This document shows positions 5,970-9,179 of a stretch of DNA of 9,179 nt, one piece after another. Made by a program: the position numbers and the translations under genes. Source of the DNA: Halieaceae bacterium (GTDB lineage: Bacteria > Pseudomonadota > Gammaproteobacteria > Pseudomonadales > Halieaceae). Below the pieces are notes generated by a model that was given only the letters and a program-made list of their open reading frames with translations, had not been told where the DNA came from and did not search any database. The stretch's first letter is position 1; each line of letters opens with the position of its first letter. The stretch is from positions 1 through 9,179 of the forward strand of contig JABJAS010000341.1 of the NCBI GenBank assembly GCA_018666055.1, written 5' to 3'.

Positions 5970-7043
5970 ATGTTGGCTTTGCGCATACCCCTTTGTATTA
6001 CTTTGCTGCTTATTGGCGGACTTCCGCTTGAACTCGCTTTCGGCGACCAGGCAGTATCCCGCGACGCGGCCGCCACCGGCGGGAACATGTCGCCCGGCAG
6101 CGCCACCGAAATCGTGACCGATGAGGCGGTGCTGACCAGCGAGGCCGTGCCGCCAGACGAGCGCTTTATCGATCGCGCCAAGCTGGCCTTTGAAGAATCT
6201 GAACTGGTCTTTGTGCGCTCCTTCAACAACGCGCCTTTTTTGCCGGTGGCGTTTTTGGGCAATACCCATTACGGCGACGCGATGGTCAGCGAGGAGGGCG
6301 GAACTCCCGACACCGCCGGCAAGCGCTATAGCTTGAACTCGACCAGCCATTACGCTGGCGTGCCTTTTCTGCTCAATAAGCGCAGCGCGCTGGTGATAGG
6401 CGAGTACCTCTCCTACACAGATTTCAGCGTCGAGAACGGCGAGGATTTTTCGCTCACCAGCGCCACACTGGCCGCGGGGTATCTGTATCAGATCAATCCA
6501 GACTGGCAGCTAATTGGCGCGATTGTGCCGTTTTATCATCACTCCAGCCTGGGTGAGCGCGGCGAGGATTACTGGCAGGTCATGGGCGGCGCGGTGACAC
6601 GCTACACCCGCAATGAACGGTTGTGGTGGCTCTTCGGTGTGGCATTTGACGACTCGGATTTTGGCACCACCTGGATACCTTACGTGGGGGCATCACTCGT
6701 CCTTAACGAGCGATGGAGCGTGAGCGCGCTGTTGCCCTGGCCGCAGGTGATCTATGCCCCGAGTAAAGACTGGTTTGTCTCGGCCGGCGCCTCCTACTCT
6801 GGCAGCAGCTGGGCGGTGAATAGTGCCACGGGGGCAGTGGGCCTGAACCTGAGCGGGTTCGATTTTGGTTTTGGTGGGGGTATGCGACTGAAAGGCCCCC
6901 TGTGGCTGGAGGCGACTGCCGGGGTGGGGGGACTCCGTGGCCTCACCATTACCGACGGCGACGTGAGCGGTCCGAGCATCGATGTGAGTAGCAGCCCGTT
7001 TATTAACCTCAGCCTGACTTTTCGGCCCTCCTTCGCTGACTGA
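5970..7043 (+). CDS. Outer-membrane beta-barrel protein, possibly DUF6268 family
   Basis: A 357-residue secreted protein. An N-terminal signal peptide (RIPLCITLLLIGGLPLELAFG) is followed by a low-complexity Ala/Gly/Thr/Glu segment to about residue 60. From about residue 75 there are alternating aromatic/hydrophobic strands separated by polar turns, as in a transmembrane beta-barrel: SALVIGEYLSYTDFSV, LAAGYLYQINPDWQLIGAIVPFYHH, LWWLFGVAFDD, IPYVGASLVLNERWSVSALLPWPQVIYAP, GFDFGFGGGMRLKGPLWLEA. The last strand is NLSLTFRPSFAD. The INPDWQL/LNERWSV and LPWPQVIYAPSKDW pattern resembles DUF6268-type barrels, a tentative match. No transport function can be assigned. Start: the ATG at 5970 has AGG directly against it, too close for a normal ribosome site; TTG 5979 would place AGGA 8 nt upstream and still leave the signal peptide. 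An upstream TTG at 5937 lies inside the terminator and is rejected. Expression probably needs readthrough of the terminator before it. Confidence 0.8.
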   Translation: MLALRIPLCITLLLIGGLPLELAFGDQAVSRDAAATGGNMSPGSATEIVTDEAVLTSEAVPPDERFIDRAKLAFEESELVFVRSFNNAPFLPVAFLGNTHYGDAMVSEEGGTPDTAGKRYSLNSTSHYAGVPFLLNKRSALVIGEYLSYTDFSVENGEDFSLTSATLAAGYLYQINPDWQLIGAIVPFYHHSSLGERGEDYWQVMGGAVTRYTRNERLWWLFGVAFDDSDFGTTWIPYVGASLVLNERWSVSALLPWPQVIYAPSKDWFVSAGASYSGSSWAVNSATGAVGLNLSGFDFGFGGGMRLKGPLWLEATAGVGGLRGLTITDGDVSGPSIDVSSSPFINLSLTFRPSFAD

Positions 7044-7113
7044 AATCGTCGCCGAGGTGCCCGCCGGGCGAAAGCCGATACGTGCTGGATCGCTCGTGAT
7101 TGCCGTTACGCGT

Positions 7114-7131
7114 TGGTCATAAAAATCCCCC
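7114..7131 (+). promoter_or_regulatory. Weak Pho-box-like half site upstream of the PhoD gene
   Basis: GGTCATAAAA (7115-7124) resembles the first half of the PhoB consensus (CTGTCATAAA), but the expected second repeat 11 bp further on is poorly matched (ATCCCCC). CATACT (7131-7136) could be a -10, but its spacing from this site is not typical. PhoD genes in other bacteria are often PhoB-regulated, which is the only reason to record it. Confidence 0.2.
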
Positions 7132-7172
7132 ATACTGTGCGCTGCCTGGCGATGACCTGACCGAGACCTCCG

Positions 7173-8825
7173 ATGCCTACACCGCTCCGACGCCGCACAC
7201 TCATACACGCCACGGGCGCCTCCCTGGGCGCGCTCTCGCTGCGAGGGTTCGCCATCGATAAATCTGCTGCCGCGCACTTTACCCACGGCATCGCCAGCGG
7301 TGACCCGCTGGCCGACAGGGTGATCCTCTGGACACGGGTGCTGCCCGGTAGTGGCAATGTAAACCCAGTGCCCTGCACGTGGCAGGTGGCCACCGATGAG
7401 ACGTTCGACACGATCATCGCTAGCGGCGAGGCGGTTGCCCGCGCCGATCGGGATTACACCGTCAAGGTCGACGCCGCGGGCCTCGCCCCCGGTCAGAGCT
7501 ACTGTTACCGATTCATGGCCCATGGCGTTGCTTCGCCTATGGGCTGCACTCGCACGCTGCCCGTGGGGGCGGTGAGTGCGTTCAAGATGGCGGTGGCGTC
7601 GTGCTCGAATTACCCGCAGGGGTTTTTCCATGCCTATCGTGATATTGCCGAGGCCAAGCTCGACGTGGTGCTGCACTTGGGTGATTACCTTTACGAGTAC
7701 CCGGTGGGTGAATACGTAAACCCGATTGCCGAGGAACAGCTGGGGCGCAAGGTCGAGCCCGAGCACGAAATCTTAGTGCTCGAGGACTACCGCATGCGCC
7801 ACGGGCTGTACCGCACCGACCCCGACCTGCAGGCCGCCCACGCGGCGCACCCGTGGATCACGGTGTGGGACGACCACGAGATGATGAATGACACCTGGCG
7901 CGCGGGGGCCGAGAACCACGACGAGGGCGAGGGGGATTTCTTTAAGCGCATTCATGCCGCGCGGCAGGCCTACCATGAGTGGATGCCGATCCGTACCGGC
8001 GCCGAGGGCGATCAAGGGGTGATCTATCGCGCGTTTCAGATCGGTGACCTTGCTGACTTAATGATGCTCGACACCCGCTTGGTGGGCCGCGACGAGCAGC
8101 TCGACTACGCCAAAGGCATCGAGCAGGCCGGCAGTGTGGAGGCGTTTCTTAAGAACGACCTGTACAACCCGGAGCGGCAAATGCTGGGTACAGAACAGGA
8201 AGTCTGGCTGCAGCGGGCGCTGCAAAACAGCAAAGCCCGGGGCGCCACGTGGCAGGTGCTGGGGCAGCAGGTGCTCATGGGCAAACTCAATATTCCGGTG
8301 ATCCCCCCCGAGGAGCTCGCCCAGCTCGAGCTCTCGGCATACGTTCGGCCGCGGGTCGAGCAGACCCAACAGCTCGCCCCTTACGGCTTGCCCTCCAACC
8401 TCGACGCCTGGGACGGTTACCCCGCCGCACGGGAGCGGCTCTTCGGCATGCTCGCGGCTCACGCCACCAACCCGGTCTCCTTGGCGGGCGATACCCACAA
8501 CGGCTGGGCGTTTAACCTGACTAGCCAAAAGGGCGAGGCCGTGGGAGTGGAGTGGGGCACCCCGGGGGTATCAAGCCCGGGGCTTGAGAACTACGTGCCG
8601 CTGCCCCCCGAGCAGATGCAGGCATTGCTAAAAGGCGCCAGCCCGGAGCTCGTGGCGGCGGACACAGCCCAGCGCGGCTGGACCGAGGTCACGCTCACCC
8701 CAGAGGCGGCCACCGCCCAGTGGCGGTTCGTGTCCAGCGTGACGGAGCCCACATTCACTTCGACAGCCGGCGCATCGCTCACTGCCCGCTCAGGTGCGCG
8801 GCGTTTGGATGAATCCCGCGCGTAG
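7173..8825 (+). CDS. phoD: PhoD-type alkaline phosphatase/phosphodiesterase, Tat-exported
   Basis: A 550-residue metallophosphoesterase of the PhoD family, which releases phosphate from phosphomono- and diesters outside the cytoplasm using Fe3+ and Ca2+. The N-terminus LRRRTLIHATGASLGAL has the twin-arginine pattern followed by a weakly hydrophobic stretch, as for Tat export. Residues about 35-130 form the N-terminal Ig-like PhoD domain (FTHGIASGDPLADRVILWTR). Residues 137-525 form the catalytic domain: ASCSNY (142-147, C144 a metal ligand in the family), LHLGDYLYEY (167-176, D171), the WDDHE motif (232-236), LDTRL (299-303) and AGDTHNGW (438-445, D440 and H442). All core metal ligands appear present. 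A GAGA lies 6 nt before the ATG. It follows the barrel gene by 129 nt with no clear terminator between, so it may have its own promoter or be read from upstream. Length fits the family. Confidence 0.93.
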   Translation: MPTPLRRRTLIHATGASLGALSLRGFAIDKSAAAHFTHGIASGDPLADRVILWTRVLPGSGNVNPVPCTWQVATDETFDTIIASGEAVARADRDYTVKVDAAGLAPGQSYCYRFMAHGVASPMGCTRTLPVGAVSAFKMAVASCSNYPQGFFHAYRDIAEAKLDVVLHLGDYLYEYPVGEYVNPIAEEQLGRKVEPEHEILVLEDYRMRHGLYRTDPDLQAAHAAHPWITVWDDHEMMNDTWRAGAENHDEGEGDFFKRIHAARQAYHEWMPIRTGAEGDQGVIYRAFQIGDLADLMMLDTRLVGRDEQLDYAKGIEQAGSVEAFLKNDLYNPERQMLGTEQEVWLQRALQNSKARGATWQVLGQQVLMGKLNIPVIPPEELAQLELSAYVRPRVEQTQQLAPYGLPSNLDAWDGYPAARERLFGMLAAHATNPVSLAGDTHNGWAFNLTSQKGEAVGVEWGTPGVSSPGLENYVPLPPEQMQALLKGASPELVAADTAQRGWTEVTLTPEAATAQWRFVSSVTEPTFTSTAGASLTARSGARRLDESRA

Positions 8826-8846
8826 CTCAGAGCCGTAGACCTGTTC

Positions 8847-8942
8847 TCAGTGATCACCTGCACCGTTTTCTGTGGGCAGCGCAGGGCCAGCCACTAAAAA
8901 CGTGCAAAAGGTGACAGTCAGCCTAAAAAGGGCATAAGTCAT
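8847..8942 (-). CDS. Possible 31-residue small hydrophobic protein
   Basis: A reverse-strand ORF of 31 codons plus TGA starting MTYALFRLTVTFCTFLVAG. The ATG at 8942 has a near-perfect Shine-Dalgarno sequence, GGAGGAAA (8945-8952), ending 2 nt upstream, with its GGAGG core 5 nt away. A longer reading of the same frame starts further upstream (to 9131) but lacks a comparable site. Residues 4-19 form one hydrophobic segment with a single Arg, compatible with a small membrane protein or with the signal peptide of a lost secreted protein; the short tail (PTENGAGDH) is polar. No clear -10/-35 was found. The next start on the other strand lies at 9116. I do not recognise it, and chance is a real alternative at this length. 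Confidence 0.35.
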   Translation of the reverse strand: MTYALFRLTVTFCTFLVAGPALPTENGAGDH

Positions 8943-9037
8943 GGTTTCCTCCGCTAATTTTGTCGCCGAAAGCGGGTAAGTTGTTACTCCATGGACGGAC
9001 TTTACACCTGTGATATCCCCCTTCAGGGGCTGAATCG

Positions 9038-9062
9038 GTGCGGCGCGCTGGTTGCGGCGCAC
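9038..9062 (+). repeat. GC-rich imperfect hairpin with embedded direct repeat
   Basis: GTGCGGCGC (9038-9046) and GCGGCGCAC (9054-9062) pair at 8 of 9 positions around a 7-nt loop. The octamer TGCGGCGC also occurs twice in direct orientation (9039-9046 and 9053-9060). The 3' arm overlaps GGCG (9056-9059), which can pair with CGCC (9068-9071) just before TGG and six T, so a weak terminator could compete with the larger hairpin. Confidence 0.35.
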
Positions 9063-9115
9063 AGTCTCGCCTGGTTTTTTACGACATCTAAAATTAATCC
9101 ATCGAAGGAATCCCC

Positions 9116-9179
9116 ATGCGACGTGCATCACTAATAGTAAGTAGTGGCAGTAGGGGGTTCGGCGCGGTCATGAGTTTTC
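9116..9179 (+). CDS. 5' end of a gene running off the window, likely exported protein
   Basis: The last 64 bases encode MRRASLIVSSGSRGFGAVMS and continue past the edge. The ATG has a strong ribosome site, AAGGAA (9105-9110), with a 5-nt spacer. Two Arg residues after Met followed by small and hydrophobic residues suggest the start of a signal peptide. The long, structured upstream region would suit an envelope protein gene, such as a receptor, but nothing more can be said from 21 codons. Confidence 0.6.
   Translation, partial: MRRASLIVSSGSRGFGAVMSF

Larger units (their letters stand above)
8826..9115. other. Intergenic region between phoD and the 3' partial gene
   Basis: About 290 bases without a convincing long gene. 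It holds the 31-codon reverse-strand ORF, a small CCCC-TTCA-GGGG hairpin (within 9017-9029), a GC-rich hairpin (9038-9062), a run of six T (9075-9080), a TAAAAT box (9089-9094) without a good -35, and an AAGGAA ribosome site (9105-9110). No clear intrinsic terminator for phoD was found. Confidence 0.6.

Noticed and set aside
7059..7069. GCCC-GCC-GGGC hairpin after the barrel gene as a terminator
   Set aside because: Only 4 bp with a 3-nt loop, and no T-run follows.
6693..7766. 357-codon reverse-strand ORF across the barrel and phoD genes
   Set aside because: It covers the ends of two well-supported + strand genes; its composition (many His, Arg, Gly) is typical of the antisense of GC-rich coding sequence, and no domain is visible.
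8058..8528. 156-codon reverse-strand ORF inside phoD
   Set aside because: It is fully inside the PhoD catalytic domain coding sequence and is an antisense shadow of GC-rich codons.
8870..9062. Cobalamin riboswitch before the 3' gene
   Set aside because: I looked for the conserved B12-box and core motifs that often precede outer-membrane receptor genes and found no match.
8949..9131. Extension of the 31-codon reverse-strand ORF to 94 codons
   Set aside because: The upstream part runs antisense through the hairpin region and the start of the 9116 gene and has no ribosome site comparable to that at 8945-8952.

Overview
The window looks like a chromosomal segment from a GC-rich gammaproteobacterium. 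The reasons are the proteobacterial type of HrpA (with a DUF3418 C-terminus), MlaA, DusA and an RssB-like phosphatase/STAS pair. From memory, P. aeruginosa has a similar neighbourhood (vacJ, an RssB-like PA2798, a STAS protein PA2797, tal and dusA). A marine lineage is possible but is a guess. No mobile element, CRISPR array, tRNA or rRNA was seen.

Layout. 1-2782 (+): the 3' half of hrpA (RNA helicase), overlapped by mlaA (outer-membrane lipid-asymmetry factor). 2816-4506 (+): a partner-switching pair, made of a receiver-PP2C/SpoIIE-type phosphatase followed, with a GTGA overlap, by a STAS anti-anti-sigma-type protein. 4548-5796 (-): dusA, followed by an untracked 48-codon small ORF with its own TATAAT box and Shine-Dalgarno sequence. 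5797-5969: a divergent intergenic region with an ordered set of competing RNA hairpins that ends in an intrinsic terminator just before the next start codon. 5970-7043 (+): an outer-membrane beta-barrel protein. 7173-8825 (+): a PhoD-type metallophosphoesterase with a Tat signal. 8826-9115: a gap with a 31-codon reverse-strand ORF and a GC-rich hairpin. 9116-9179 (+): the first 21 codons of a gene that runs off the edge.

How the genes may work together. The phosphatase/STAS pair is probably one signalling unit: the phosphatase would set the phosphorylation state of the STAS protein, which would then bind or release a sigma-factor regulator encoded elsewhere. The receiver has lost its phosphoacceptor Asp while the phosphatase metal ligands remain, which is roughly the reverse of E. 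coli RssB. MlaA, the beta-barrel protein and PhoD all act in the envelope, but nothing shows they share a pathway.

The best candidates for undescribed biology are the attenuator-like leader at about 5842-5970, the degenerate receiver on an apparently active phosphatase, the two short reverse-strand ORFs, and an MlaA with no recognisable lipobox.
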